A stretch of 64,000 nt of DNA, from assembly GCA_949284685.1 (NCBI GenBank), contig CASDWE010000002.1, positions 512,476-576,475 of the forward strand, in the 5' to 3' direction. Both the position numbers and the translations under genes were made by a program. The stretch comes from an uncultured bacterium (GTDB lineage Bacteria; Bacillota_I; Bacilli_A; RFN20; CAG-826). The notes under the pieces are model-generated. The model was not told where the DNA came from and did no database searches. It saw nothing but the letters and a program-made list of their open reading frames with translations. Positions 9,822-18,968 of this stretch are shown here, piece after piece. The first letter of the stretch is position 1. Every line of letters starts with the position of its first letter.

Positions 9822-10595
9822 ATGATTATAATCAAAAGTGCACGTGAAATTGAATTAATGGCGAAAGCCGGAAAAATAGTCGCTAGCGTATTTAAAAATT
9901 TAAAAGATGAATTAAAACCTGGTGTAACTACTGCTCATTTAAGCAAATTAGCAGAAAAAATTATTCGTGATCAAGGTGCTTATCCAACTTTTAAAGGTTA
10001 TGGAGGTTTCCCTGGTGCGATATGCATATCAATTAATGACACTTTGATTCATGGCATTCCAAGTGATGATATCATCTTGAAAGAAGGTGATATTGTCTCC
10101 TTGGATGTTGGTGCAACTTATCAAGGATACTGCGCTGATGCATGTCGAACTTACCCTTGCGGTAAAGTTTCAAAACAAGCCAGCGATTTAATGTTAGTAA
10201 CCGAACAATCATTCTGGTATGGCTTAAAATTTGCAAAGATTGGTAATCATCTTGGTGACATTTCTCATGCGATTCAAGAATATAATGAAAAGCATGGTTA
10301 TTCATTACCTAGAGAATATACTGGTCATGGAATTGGTAGTCATTTACATGAAGATCCATCTATTCCAAATTATGGAAGAGCTGGACATGGACCTATTTTA
10401 GAAGAAGGAATGTGTTTAGCTATTGAACCGATGGTCGCTCAAGGTAAACCATATACGAGAGTTTTGCCTGATGAGTGGACAGTTAAAATGAGAGATGGCA
10501 AGTTAAGCTCTCATTATGAAAATACCATTGCGTTAACAAAAGATGGAATTAAAGTACTAACAACTTACGAAGGAGAAGAAATTAATAATGTCTAA
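9822..10595 (+). CDS. map: Methionine aminopeptidase, type I
   Basis: Removes initiator Met from nascent proteins. Metal-ligand motifs are all visible: [17 protein letters not shown] supplies two Asp, [13 protein letters not shown] a His, and EPMV and the late NTIALT region the Glu pair. The 257 residues are standard. It lies 5 bp after adk and overlaps infA by 8 bp, so infA is translated from inside the end of map. Confidence 0.97.
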   Translation: MIIIKSAREIELMAKAGKIVASVFKNLKDELKPGVTTAHLSKLAEKIIRDQGAYPTFKGYGGFPGAICISINDTLIHGIPSDDIILKEGDIVSLDVGATYQGYCADACRTYPCGKVSKQASDLMLVTEQSFWYGLKFAKIGNHLGDISHAIQEYNEKHGYSLPREYTGHGIGSHLHEDPSIPNYGRAGHGPILEEGMCLAIEPMVAQGKPYTRVLPDEWTVKMRDGKLSSHYENTIALTKDGIKVLTTYEGEEINNV

Positions 10596-10809
10596 AGCAG
10601 ATGTCATCGAAGTTCAGGCGATTGTAAAAGAAACACTCCCTAATGCGATGTTTAAAGTCGAATTAGTGGATAATAAAATGGTAATATTGGCCACCGTTTC
10701 TGGTAAAATCCGAATGAATTACATTCGCATCCTACCAGGTGATAGAGTTACCGTTGAAATATCGCCTTATGATTTAACACGGGGCCGAATAACATTTAGA
10801 TTCAAATAA
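10588..10809 (+). CDS. infA: Translation initiation factor IF-1
   Basis: OB-fold factor that occupies the 30S A site during initiation. The 73 residues carry the standard [19 protein letters not shown] core and the [13 protein letters not shown] end. The start ATG lies within the 3' end of map (8-bp overlap) with an AAGGAG site upstream inside map. It is followed by rpmJ after 21 bp. Confidence 0.97.
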   Translation: MSKADVIEVQAIVKETLPNAMFKVELVDNKMVILATVSGKIRMNYIRILPGDRVTVEISPYDLTRGRITFRFK

Positions 10810-10830
10810 AAGAAAGTCGAGGAATTATTT

Positions 10831-10944
10831 ATGAAAGTAAGACCCTCAGTCAAACCAATCTGTCCAAAATGTCGTGTGATTAGAAGACATGGCAAAGTCA
10901 TGGTTATTTGTTCTAATCCTAAACATAAACAAAGACAGGGTTAA
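10831..10944 (+). CDS. rpmJ: 50S ribosomal protein L36 (zinc form)
   Basis: Very short gene of 37 residues. It starts [14 protein letters not shown] and ends [10 protein letters not shown] zinc knuckle is formed by Cys11, Cys14, Cys27 and His32. It lies between infA and rpsM exactly as in Bacillus. A CGAGGA sequence precedes the ATG. Confidence 0.95.
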   Translation: MKVRPSVKPICPKCRVIRRHGKVMVICSNPKHKQRQG

Positions 10945-10964
10945 TTAGGAGGTAAGAATATTTT

Positions 10965-11339
10965 ATGGCACGTATTGTTGGTGTAGATATTCCAAATGAT
11001 AAACACATTGTTATCGCTTTAACTTATATTTACGGTATTGGTAAAACAACTGCAAAAAAAATCTTAAAAGATGCAGGTGTTGAAGAAACTATTGTTGTAA
11101 AAAATTTAAGTGATGAACAATTTAACGCGATTCGTAATGAATTAGCAAAATATAAAGTTGAAGGTGATCTTAGAAGAGAAGTCGCTTTGAACATTAAAAC
11201 ATTACAAGAAATTGGCTGTTATCGTGGCATTCGTCATCGTCGTGGACTTCCTGTACGCGGTCAAAGAACAAAAACTAACGCTCGTACAAGAAAAGGTCCA
11301 GCAAAGACAATTGCTAATAAGAAAAAGGCCACTCAATAG
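10965..11339 (+). CDS. rpsM: 30S ribosomal protein S13
   Basis: 30S head protein that contacts the P-site tRNA and bridges to L5. It starts [12 protein letters not shown], with the GIGKTTA helix-turn-helix-like segment and the basic tail [20 protein letters not shown]. The 124 residues are normal. It has an AGGAGG site and is followed by rpsK after 19 bp. Confidence 0.98.
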   Translation: MARIVGVDIPNDKHIVIALTYIYGIGKTTAKKILKDAGVEETIVVKNLSDEQFNAIRNELAKYKVEGDLRREVALNIKTLQEIGCYRGIRHRRGLPVRGQRTKTNARTRKGPAKTIANKKKATQ

Positions 11340-11358
11340 TTGAAAGGAGGAAAATAAA

Positions 11359-11760
11359 ATGGCTGGTAGTAAAAAAACTTCAAGCAAAACAAGAAAAAAG
11401 AAAATTAAACGCTCGTTTACGCATGGCGTTGCTCACATCCATTCCACTTTCAATAATACGATTGTGACAATTTCTGATGAAAAGGGCAATGTTATTTCTT
11501 GGTCAAGTGCGGGTGCACTAGGTTATAAAGGTAGTAAAAAATCTACTCCATTTGCTGCACAACAAGCAGCAGAAGCTTGTGGTAAAGTCGCTTTTGATCA
11601 AGGCATTAGACAAATAGATGTTGATGTTAAAGGTCCAGGTCCAGGTCGTGACGGCGCTATCCGTTCACTCGAAGTCGCGGGTTTAAAAATCTTATCAATT
11701 ACAGATTCAACCCCAATTCCACATAATGGTTGCCGTCCACCAAAAAGACCACGTCGTTAA
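11359..11760 (+). CDS. rpsK: 30S ribosomal protein S11
   Basis: Platform protein near the mRNA exit. The motif [19 protein letters not shown] and the C-terminal [14 protein letters not shown] are diagnostic. The 133 residues are typical. A GAAAGGAGG site lies upstream, and it sits directly before rpoA as in other Bacillota. Confidence 0.98.
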   Translation: MAGSKKTSSKTRKKKIKRSFTHGVAHIHSTFNNTIVTISDEKGNVISWSSAGALGYKGSKKSTPFAAQQAAEACGKVAFDQGIRQIDVDVKGPGPGRDGAIRSLEVAGLKILSITDSTPIPHNGCRPPKRPRR

Positions 11761-11775
11761 TAGGGAGGAAAATAT

Positions 11776-12744
11776 ATGGTTAAATTACCTGATCCATTTG
11801 AAAAATTTGAAATTACTCACGCTGATTATGACGGAAACGAAAACTATGGTCGTTTTGTTATTGAACCATTAGGTCGTGGATTTGGTTTAACAGTTGGCAA
11901 TGCCTTAAGACGCGTTTTGCTTTCTTCTTTACCAGGTGCTAGTATTTACGCTGTTGAAATTGACGGCGCTAGACACGAATTCTCTGCTTTACCTGGTGTC
12001 GAAGAAGATGCTGCAACTATCATCTTAAATTTAAAAGATTTGATTTTAAAAATTGATAGTTCTATTGAAGATTCTAAACGCTTAACAATTGATGTCACTG
12101 GTCCAAAACAAGTTACTGGTGCTGATATTGTTTGCCCAACCGGTGTCACAATTGTAAATCCAGAAGTAGTTATTGCTAATGTTTGCGATGGTGGCAATTT
12201 AAAAATTACTTTATATGTTCGCAATGGGCGTGGCTTTGTTACTGATGAAATGAATAAAACACTTCATCGCAATATGCCAGTTGGTGTAATTGCTACTGAT
12301 AGTAATTATTCACCAATCGTCAAAGTTTCATATAATGTTGAGCCTGCTCGTGTCGGTCATGATTCTAGATTTGATCGTCTTATTTTAGAAGTTCAAACTA
12401 ATGGTTCTTGCACACCTCAATCTGCTTTAGCACTAGCAGCAAAAATCTTAGTGGATCATTTTAGTAAATATCTTGATTTAGAAAATACAACTAGAGACAT
12501 TAATATTGAAAAAGAAGAAGTCCACCAAGAAGAAAACAAATATGAAAATGTCATGATTGAAGAATTAGATCTTTCTGTCCGTTCTTATAACTGTTTAAAA
12601 AGAGGCGGAATTCAAACTGTCTTAGAATTAACAGACAAGACCGAAGAAGAAATGATGAAATTTAAAAATCTTGGCAAAAAATCATTAAAAGAAATCAAAG
12701 AAAAACTCGCTCAATTGGGCTTGTCTTTCAAGAGTTTTGAATAA
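11776..12744 (+). CDS. rpoA: DNA-directed RNA polymerase alpha subunit
   Basis: The alpha dimer nucleates RNA polymerase assembly. The N-terminal domain includes the dimerisation motif GNALRRVLLSSLPGA (residues ~41-55). The alpha-CTD (residues ~250-320) has LDLSVRSYNCLKRGGI and LGKKSLKEI, the helix-hairpin-helix that contacts UP elements and activators. The 322 residues are near the usual ~314. It lies between rpsK and rplQ, as expected. Confidence 0.98.
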   Translation: MVKLPDPFEKFEITHADYDGNENYGRFVIEPLGRGFGLTVGNALRRVLLSSLPGASIYAVEIDGARHEFSALPGVEEDAATIILNLKDLILKIDSSIEDSKRLTIDVTGPKQVTGADIVCPTGVTIVNPEVVIANVCDGGNLKITLYVRNGRGFVTDEMNKTLHRNMPVGVIATDSNYSPIVKVSYNVEPARVGHDSRFDRLILEVQTNGSCTPQSALALAAKILVDHFSKYLDLENTTRDINIEKEEVHQEENKYENVMIEELDLSVRSYNCLKRGGIQTVLELTDKTEEEMMKFKNLGKKSLKEIKEKLAQLGLSFKSFE

Positions 12745-12763
12745 TAATTAAGGAGGAAAAACC

Positions 12764-13171
12764 ATGCCTGCACAAGGAAGAAGAAATGTTCATGGTAAAG
12801 CTGGTGTTAGATTTAAGGCTGCTTATACCAAAAGTAAATATAAAAACATGCTCCGCAATAATGTTTCTGAACTAATTGCTCATGAACATATCACTGTCAC
12901 CAGTGGCGTTGCAAAAGATTTAATTTCTCTCACTGAGAAAATGGTCTCCTTAACAAAAAAAGAAGATCAAGTTCATGCTAAACGTTTGGCTATGCAAACA
13001 TTAAGAAATATTTATGTTGATGCTGATAAAAAAGTTACAGTGTTAGATAAATTATTTAATGATATTGGTCCTCGCTTTAAAGATGTTAATGGAGGAAGTG
13101 TTGTCACCTATAAGGTCGAAAATAGACGTGGTGATAATGCAAATTGTGTCTTAATTGCTTTTAGCAAATAA
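12764..13171 (+). CDS. rplQ: 50S ribosomal protein L17
   Basis: Last gene of the alpha operon. The 135 residues include the N-terminal AYTKSKYKNMLRNNVSELI and the C-terminal Arg/Gly segment NRRGDNANCVLIAF. The first ~18 residues are slightly longer than in many homologues. A Rho-independent terminator follows 20 bp downstream, which marks the end of the ribosomal supercluster. Confidence 0.97.
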   Translation: MPAQGRRNVHGKAGVRFKAAYTKSKYKNMLRNNVSELIAHEHITVTSGVAKDLISLTEKMVSLTKKEDQVHAKRLAMQTLRNIYVDADKKVTVLDKLFNDIGPRFKDVNGGSVVTYKVENRRGDNANCVLIAFSK

Positions 13172-13191
13172 GATTTTTAAATCAAATTTAT

Positions 13192-13218
13192 AAAAGAGGT
13201 TATAAAACCTCTTTTTTT
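13192..13218 (+). terminator. Rho-independent terminator after rplQ
   Basis: A 10-bp stem (AAAAGAGGTT / AACCTCTTTT) with a four-base loop is followed by a run of T. It separates the ribosomal supercluster from the hydrogenase operon. Confidence 0.9.
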
Positions 13219-13230
13219 AATAATTTAAAA

Positions 13231-13259
13231 TTGTTATTATGTGATTTTTTGCATATAAT
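13231..13259 (+). promoter_or_regulatory. Promoter of the hydrogenase operon
   Basis: TTGTTA at 13231-13236, a 17-bp spacer and a consensus TATAAT at 13254-13259. Expected transcription start is near 13266, about 24 nt before the ATG, with TTGGAGG as the ribosome-binding site. Confidence 0.75.
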
Positions 13260-13276
13260 AATAACTAGTTATTATT
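13257..13276. promoter_or_regulatory. Perfect 20-bp palindrome over the hydrogenase transcription start
   Basis: AATAATAACT followed immediately by its exact reverse complement. It overlaps the last three bases of the -10 box and the predicted start point, the usual place for a repressor operator. The binding protein is unknown. The sequence does not match the Rex consensus half-site spacing, although the -35 element itself begins TTGTTA. Confidence 0.5.
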
Positions 13277-13289
13277 TGGAGGTTTTAAA

Positions 13290-13781
13290 ATGGCCAAATT
13301 ACAAGGACATGCCCAAGAATTAATTAAAGAAATTGTTAATCGTTATAAAGACGAACCAACGCCTTTAATGATGATATTAGAAGCAATTCAAAACGAATAT
13401 GGTTATATTCCTTTGGAAGTGCAAGAATTATTAAGCGAATTATTAAATATACCTGTTTCAGAGATTTATGGTGTCGTTACATTTTATTCATTTTTCTCTT
13501 TAACTCCAAAAGGTAAATATGTTATCGGTGTTTGTTTAGGCACTGCCTGTTATGTTAAAGGTTCACAAAGAGTGATGGATAAATTTAGTGAACTTTTAAA
13601 TATTAAGCCAGGTCAAACGACAAAAGATGGTTTATTTACTCTTGATGCATTGAGATGTATTGGAGCCTGTGGAATCGCACCAGCAATTTCTATAAATGGT
13701 AAAGTATATCCTAAAGTAGAAGAATCAAAAGTCGCTTCTATTATTCAAGAATATCGCGATTTAGAAACCAAAGGAGCATAG
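13290..13781 (+). CDS. hydC: [FeFe] hydrogenase NuoE-like subunit (HydC type)
   Basis: Thioredoxin-like [2Fe-2S] protein of 163 residues that relays electrons between the NAD(H) subunit and the rest of the enzyme. Cluster ligands are visible as CLGTAC (C-x4-C, residues ~87-92) and CIGAC (C-x3-C, residues ~128-132). The N-terminal helical bundle carries the NuoE motif TPLMMILEAIQNEYGYIP. The stop is 2 bp before the next gene. With the NuoF-like and HydA-like partners it forms the HydABC trimer known from Thermotoga and Clostridia. Function in bifurcation is family inference. Confidence 0.9.
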   Translation: MAKLQGHAQELIKEIVNRYKDEPTPLMMILEAIQNEYGYIPLEVQELLSELLNIPVSEIYGVVTFYSFFSLTPKGKYVIGVCLGTACYVKGSQRVMDKFSELLNIKPGQTTKDGLFTLDALRCIGACGIAPAISINGKVYPKVEESKVASIIQEYRDLETKGA

Positions 13782-13783
13782 TT

Positions 13784-15658
13784 ATGGCGGATATTATTAA
13801 AAATGTTGAACAATTACAAAATAAAATAAAACATTGTACAGAATGTTTAAATAATAAAATTAATGGTAAAGATGGTAAACGCCATATCGTTGTTTGCGGT
13901 GGTACAGGATGTTTATCAAGCGATTCCAAAGAAATTGTTGAAACTTTGCAAAAATTAATTGATGAAAATAATTTAAATGATAAAGTGACAGTCAATATGG
14001 TCGGTTGCTTTGGCTTTTGTAGTCAAGGGCCTTTTGTGAAAATTTATCCTGAAGATCGTTTATATCACGCAGTTAAAGTGAGTGATTGTGAAAAAATAAT
14101 TCAAGAAGATATTTTAAATGGTAATTGTATTGAAGAATTATTATATGAAGATCCTCAAACTCATGAAAAAGTTGAAAAGCAAGATGATATAAACTTTTAT
14201 AAAAAACAAATGCGTATCGCTTTGCATGGCTGTTCATTAATTAATCCAGAAGTTTTAGATGAAGCGATGGGATATGATGCTTTTAAAGCGTTAATTAAAG
14301 TTTTAACAATGGATCGCCAAGCTGTTATCGATGAAATTTTAGCTAGTGGATTAAGAGGTCGCGGTGGTGGAGGATTCCCAACTGGAAGAAAATGGCAATT
14401 TGCCTACGACCAACAAAGCGATGAAAAATATGTTATTTGTAATGGGGATGAAGGTGACCCAGGTGCGTTTATGGATCGTTCCATTTTAGAAGGCAATCCC
14501 GTTAGCGTTATTGAAGGTATGATGATTGCAGGTTATGCAATCGGAGCAAAAAATGGTTATTTTTATGTTCGTGCTGAATATCCAATTGCTGTTAAACGTT
14601 TACAAATTGCCATTGATGAAATGCGTGCTTGTGGATTATTAGGTAAAAATATTTTAGGAAGTGATTTTTCCTTTGATTGTCATATTCGTTTAGGAGCAGG
14701 AGCTTTTGTTTGTGGTGAGGAAACCGCACTTTTAAATTCAATAGAAGGCAAAAGAGGCATGCCACGTCCACGTCCACCTTTCCCAGCTGTAAAAGGATTA
14801 TGGGGAAAACCATCAATTATTAATAATGTTGAAACCTTAGCGGATGTTCCATATATTATCCGTATTGGTGGAAAAGAATTTGCAAAAATAGGTACTGAAA
14901 AATCTAAAGGTACAAAAGTTTTTGCTCTTGGTGGAAAAGTTAATAATGTAGGCCTTGTTGAAGTTCCTATGGGTACAACATTAAGAGAATTAATTTTTGA
15001 TATTGGTGGTGGCATTCCAAATAATAAACATTTCAAAGCTATTCAAACAGGTGGTCCTTCTGGTGGATGCTTAACTGAAAAAGATTTAGATGTCCCAATT
15101 GATTATGATTCTTTAATTGCTCGTGGTTCTATGATGGGATCAGGTGGCGCTATTGTCATGGACGAAGACAATTGCATGGTGGATGTTGCAAAATTTTATT
15201 TAGAATTTATTTGTGACGAATCATGTGGTAAATGTTCACCATGTCGTATTGGCACTAAAAGGATGTTAGAAATTTTAACAAAAATAACTAAAGGAAAAGG
15301 AACTTTACAGGATTTGGATGATTTATATGATTTAGCCACCACAACTAAAAATAATTCATTATGTGGTCTTGGTCAAACCGCTGCTAATCCAGTATTTTCG
15401 ACAATGGCCAATTTTAAAGACGAATATGTTGCTCACGTCACTGATAAAGTATGTAAAGCCCACGTTTGTAAGGCAATGACATCATATGTTATTGACCCAA
15501 ATAAATGTAAGAAATGTTCACTTTGTTCTAGAAATTGTCCAGTTAGTGCGATAAGTGGTGAAGTTGGAAAAACTCCCTATGTTATTGATCAAAGTAAATG
15601 TATTAAATGCGGAGCTTGTATGTCAAGTTGCCGTTTCGGTGCAATTAGCAAAAGATAG
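13784..15658 (+). CDS. hydB: NADH-binding hydrogenase subunit, NuoF-like (HydB type)
   Basis: Flavin- and NADH-binding subunit of 624 residues. Domains in order: an N-terminal thioredoxin-like [2Fe-2S] domain (residues ~25-115, GGTGCLSS and GCFGFC), the NuoF FMN/NADH domain (GLRGRGGGGFPTGRKW and NGDEGDPGAFMDR), an SLBB domain, a [4Fe-4S] site (SCGKCSPCRIGTKRM plus a later Cys), and a C-terminal 2x[4Fe-4S] ferredoxin (CKKCSLCSRNC, CIKCGACMSSC). This architecture matches electron-bifurcating HydB rather than respiratory NuoF. It is followed by hydA after 11 bp. Confidence 0.92.
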   Translation: MADIIKNVEQLQNKIKHCTECLNNKINGKDGKRHIVVCGGTGCLSSDSKEIVETLQKLIDENNLNDKVTVNMVGCFGFCSQGPFVKIYPEDRLYHAVKVSDCEKIIQEDILNGNCIEELLYEDPQTHEKVEKQDDINFYKKQMRIALHGCSLINPEVLDEAMGYDAFKALIKVLTMDRQAVIDEILASGLRGRGGGGFPTGRKWQFAYDQQSDEKYVICNGDEGDPGAFMDRSILEGNPVSVIEGMMIAGYAIGAKNGYFYVRAEYPIAVKRLQIAIDEMRACGLLGKNILGSDFSFDCHIRLGAGAFVCGEETALLNSIEGKRGMPRPRPPFPAVKGLWGKPSIINNVETLADVPYIIRIGGKEFAKIGTEKSKGTKVFALGGKVNNVGLVEVPMGTTLRELIFDIGGGIPNNKHFKAIQTGGPSGGCLTEKDLDVPIDYDSLIARGSMMGSGGAIVMDEDNCMVDVAKFYLEFICDESCGKCSPCRIGTKRMLEILTKITKGKGTLQDLDDLYDLATTTKNNSLCGLGQTAANPVFSTMANFKDEYVAHVTDKVCKAHVCKAMTSYVIDPNKCKKCSLCSRNCPVSAISGEVGKTPYVIDQSKCIKCGACMSSCRFGAISKR

Positions 15659-15669
15659 GAGATAGGTAA

Positions 15670-17448
15670 ATGGCAAAAGTAAATATTAAAATTGAAGGTC
15701 ATCCATATCAAGTCGAATCAGGAATGACTATTTTACAAGCCGCGAAAGCGTGTGGTTATAATATTCCAAGCCTTTGTTCTTTTATGGATGGAAGATGTTC
15801 GCTCGCATCATGTCGTGTATGTTTAGTTGAAGTTAAAGGTGCACGTGGATTAGTTGCTAGTTGCGTTTATCCAGTTAATGAAGGAATGGAAATATCAATA
15901 TCTAGTCAAAAAGCTGTCGAAGCAAGAAGAAGCAGTGTGGAGTTGTTATTATCTAATCATCATAAAAACTGTTTACAATGTGAAAAAAACGGTAAGTGTG
16001 AACTTTTAGAAGTATCAAAAATGGTTGGTGCTCGTGAAGGAAAATATATTGGTGATATGACGCCTGCTACTTATGATGAATTGGCTCCAGGTTTAATTCG
16101 TGATACTTCCAAATGTATTTTGTGCGGCCGTTGTATTGAAACATGCAAAGCTTTACAAGGAATTGGAATATTAGGTTTTGAAAATAGAGGTTTTAAAACC
16201 ATTGTTTCTCCAACTCAAAATCGTTCTTTTGCAAAATCTCCATGTATTCAATGTGGACAATGTGTTTTGGTTTGTCCAACTGGTGCATTAATGGAGCATA
16301 GTGAAATTGATCGAGTTGATTTAGCTATTAAACAAGGTAAATATGTTATTTGTCAAGTTGCTCCCGCGGTTAGAGCGGCAATTGGAGAAGAATTTGATGA
16401 AAAAATTGGAACTCCAGTAACAAGCAAAATGTTTGCGGCTCTTCATCGTTTAGGATTTTATCGTGTCTTTGATGTTAATTTTGGTGCTGACTTGACAATT
16501 ATGGAGGAAGCTAATGAATTAATTGAAAGAATTAAACATAATGGTGTCTTGCCTCAACTTACATCCTGTTCACCAGGTTGGGTTAATTATTTAGAATATT
16601 ATTATCCTGAACTAATTAAATATCTTTCAACTTGTAAATCTCCTCATCAAATGCAAGGAGCGATAATTAAATCATATTATGCTGAAAAAAATGGTATCGA
16701 TCCAAAAGACATATTTGTTGTTTCAATTATGCCATGTACCGCTAAAAAATATGAAAAAACTCGTCCGGGTCAAGAATCTAAAGATGGTTTAAAAGATGTT
16801 GATGCTGTTTTAACTACTCGCGAATTAGCAAAAATGATTAAAAGAAGTGGCATTAATTGGAAAAGATTACCTGATAATGATAAACCAGATGATGATTTGC
16901 TTGGTCAATATAGTGGTGCCGGTGTCATTTTTGGTGTTACTGGAGGTGTTATGGAAGCAGCTTTAAGAACCGCTTATAAAACATTGACAGGAAAAGAACA
17001 TCCGCTAATTGAATTTAAAGAAGTGCGTGGATTGCAAGGCGTTCGTGATGCTTCTATAAATATCGATGGTAAAATTATTAAAGTAGCGATTGCTTCTGGT
17101 ATGAAAAACGCTAAAATCTTGTTAGAAGAAATTAAACAAGGAAAATCGCCATATGCATTTATAGAAATTATGGGTTGTCCAGGCGGATGCATTAATGGTG
17201 GTGGTCAACCATATGTCAAACCAATGTTTTTGCCTAATGAAGATGATAATATTTTGTCAACATATGTAAGCAAAAGAGCAAGCGTTTTATATAGTGAAGA
17301 TGAAAGACAAACTATTCGTCAATCTCATAATAACCCTGACATTATTCGTTTATATTCTGAATATTTAGAAAAACCAGGAAGTGAAAAAGCAGAAGAATTG
17401 TTACACACATTTTATAACGATAAACGAGAAAAATATCCAAACTATTGA
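15670..17448 (+). CDS. hydA: [FeFe] hydrogenase catalytic subunit (HydA type)
   Basis: H2-evolving or H2-oxidising subunit of 592 residues. In order: an N-terminal [2Fe-2S] ferredoxin domain (residues ~1-78), a His-Cys3 [4Fe-4S] site (HHKNCLQCEKNGKC), a 2x[4Fe-4S] domain (CILCGRCIETC, CIQCGQCVLVC), then the H-cluster domain with TSCSPGW, IMPCTAKKYE and EIMGCPGGCINGGGQP, and a small C-terminal domain. This is the M3 layout. The first H-cluster motif has Ser where most enzymes have the second Cys of TSCCP. The HydEFG maturases are not in this window. Confidence 0.93.
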   Translation: MAKVNIKIEGHPYQVESGMTILQAAKACGYNIPSLCSFMDGRCSLASCRVCLVEVKGARGLVASCVYPVNEGMEISISSQKAVEARRSSVELLLSNHHKNCLQCEKNGKCELLEVSKMVGAREGKYIGDMTPATYDELAPGLIRDTSKCILCGRCIETCKALQGIGILGFENRGFKTIVSPTQNRSFAKSPCIQCGQCVLVCPTGALMEHSEIDRVDLAIKQGKYVICQVAPAVRAAIGEEFDEKIGTPVTSKMFAALHRLGFYRVFDVNFGADLTIMEEANELIERIKHNGVLPQLTSCSPGWVNYLEYYYPELIKYLSTCKSPHQMQGAIIKSYYAEKNGIDPKDIFVVSIMPCTAKKYEKTRPGQESKDGLKDVDAVLTTRELAKMIKRSGINWKRLPDNDKPDDDLLGQYSGAGVIFGVTGGVMEAALRTAYKTLTGKEHPLIEFKEVRGLQGVRDASINIDGKIIKVAIASGMKNAKILLEEIKQGKSPYAFIEIMGCPGGCINGGGQPYVKPMFLPNEDDNILSTYVSKRASVLYSEDERQTIRQSHNNPDIIRLYSEYLEKPGSEKAEELLHTFYNDKREKYPNY

Positions 17449-17465
17449 TAATATTTTAATTCTTG

Positions 17466-17498
17466 AAAAAAGCATAGAACGAAAACTATGCTTTTTTT
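17466..17498 (+). terminator. Rho-independent terminator after hydA
   Basis: A 12-bp perfect stem (AAAAAAGCATAG / CTATGCTTTTTT) with an 8-base loop and a T-run ends the hydrogenase operon 17 bp after its stop. Confidence 0.92.
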
Positions 17499-17590
17499 AT
17501 TAAATTTTGTGCAAAAATAACCTTTTTTAGCAAAATATAAATATTCAGATATTTAAATTACACCTTACTCCTATATTTAATTTTAAAAAA

Positions 17591-17599
17591 TGATATAAT
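17591..17599 (+). promoter_or_regulatory. Extended -10 promoter of cysS
   Basis: TGATATAAT is a perfect extended -10 (TGnTATAAT); no good -35 is seen. Expected transcription start near 17606 leaves a leader of about 8 nt before the ATG at 17614, too short for a T-box or a normal Shine-Dalgarno. Confidence 0.65.
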
Positions 17600-17613
17600 A
17601 TTTGTTGAGACAT

Positions 17614-18966
17614 ATGGATGTAAAACTTTATAACTCATTGACTAAAAAAGTAGAGATTTTCAAACCCATTAAACCTGGTGAAGTTTCGATGTATGTTTGC
17701 GGTCCTACAGTGTATGATTATCCGCATATTGGTAATATGCGTCCTGTCGTTGTTTTTGATACGTTACGACGATTTTTATCTTACATTGGTTATAATGTTA
17801 CTTATGTTTCTAATTTTACAGATATTGATGATAAAATCATCAACAAGGCTTTAAAAGAAAACAAAAGCGAAAAAGAAGTTTCGAGCTTTTTTATTGATGA
17901 ATTTAAAAAAGAAATTCATGATATAGGAAGTAAAAATCCCGACATTACTCCTAAAGTCAGCGATTATATTCCTAATATTATTTCATATATTGCTAAACTT
18001 ATCGATATTGGTGCGGCATATGTTAATGATGGAGATGTTTATTTTAGAGTTGAATTTAATAAAGACTATGGATTATTGAGTAAAATAGATGTCGATGATT
18101 TAAAATTAGGTGCAAGAGTTGAAACTTCTTCAAAAAAAGAAAATCCATTAGATTTTGTATTATGGAAAAAAACGGATGTTGGCATCAAATTTGATTCACC
18201 TTGGTCAAAAGGTCGTCCAGGCTGGCATAGTGAATGTTGTGTTATGATTGATTCAATATTTAAAGGCGATGGCAAGATTGATATTCATGGTGGTGGATAT
18301 GATTTAAAATTTCCCCATCATGAAAATGAAATTGCCCAAGCTGAAGCCATGCATAATCATCATTTAGCAAATTATTGGATACATAATAATTTTGTAAATA
18401 TTAATAATGAAAAAATGTCAAAATCGCTTGGAAATGTCTTTTTGGCAAAGGATTTGATTAGTGAATATGGTGGTATGGTAATTAGAATGGTGATGTTATC
18501 CGCTCCATATCGTCAACCTATTAATTTTTCTAATGAAACACTGACAAGTGCTAGAAACGAATTAAATAAAATTCGAAATGTTTATAAACAACTTGCTTCC
18601 ACATTACAAGTTAATAATGTGACGCTGGATAATAAGGAATATATTTTAGATACACATTACATGGAAAACTTTTTAAATGCTTTAAGCGATGATTTAAATA
18701 TTCCTAATGGTCTTAGTGTTTTATTTGAATTAATTAAGGTATCTAATCAAGCTCTTCGTAACACTACTTTAGATTTAGATGCTTTAAGTCGATATTTTTA
18801 CACTATGAAAGATATGTTATCTATTTTAGGCTTAAATATTGAATACCCGATTTTAGATAGTGAAGATATTGCTTTATATCATAATTATTTGCAAGCCAAA
18901 GCCAACCGAAATTTTGCTCTTAGTGATTGTATTAGAAATAAATTAAACGAGAAAGGAATTTTATAA
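17614..18966 (+). CDS. cysS: Cysteinyl-tRNA synthetase
   Basis: Class I synthetase charging tRNA-Cys. The HIGH motif appears as PHIGN within CGPTVYDYPHIGNMRP (zinc Cys and ATP site). WHSECCVM and HHENEIAQ provide further zinc ligands, and KMSKSLGN is the KMSKS loop. I place the start at ATG 17614 rather than TTG 17602, because the -10 box lies at 17594-17599. That gives 450 residues, near the usual ~465. It is followed after 2 bp by an MgtC-like gene. Confidence 0.95.
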   Translation: MDVKLYNSLTKKVEIFKPIKPGEVSMYVCGPTVYDYPHIGNMRPVVVFDTLRRFLSYIGYNVTYVSNFTDIDDKIINKALKENKSEKEVSSFFIDEFKKEIHDIGSKNPDITPKVSDYIPNIISYIAKLIDIGAAYVNDGDVYFRVEFNKDYGLLSKIDVDDLKLGARVETSSKKENPLDFVLWKKTDVGIKFDSPWSKGRPGWHSECCVMIDSIFKGDGKIDIHGGGYDLKFPHHENEIAQAEAMHNHHLANYWIHNNFVNINNEKMSKSLGNVFLAKDLISEYGGMVIRMVMLSAPYRQPINFSNETLTSARNELNKIRNVYKQLASTLQVNNVTLDNKEYILDTHYMENFLNALSDDLNIPNGLSVLFELIKVSNQALRNTTLDLDALSRYFYTMKDMLSILGLNIEYPILDSEDIALYHNYLQAKANRNFALSDCIRNKLNEKGIL

Positions 18967-18968
18967 TT

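Noticed and set aside
14680-15036. Antisense open frame within the NuoF-like gene
   Set aside because: No ribosome-binding site and no family resemblance; explained by codon bias of the sense gene.
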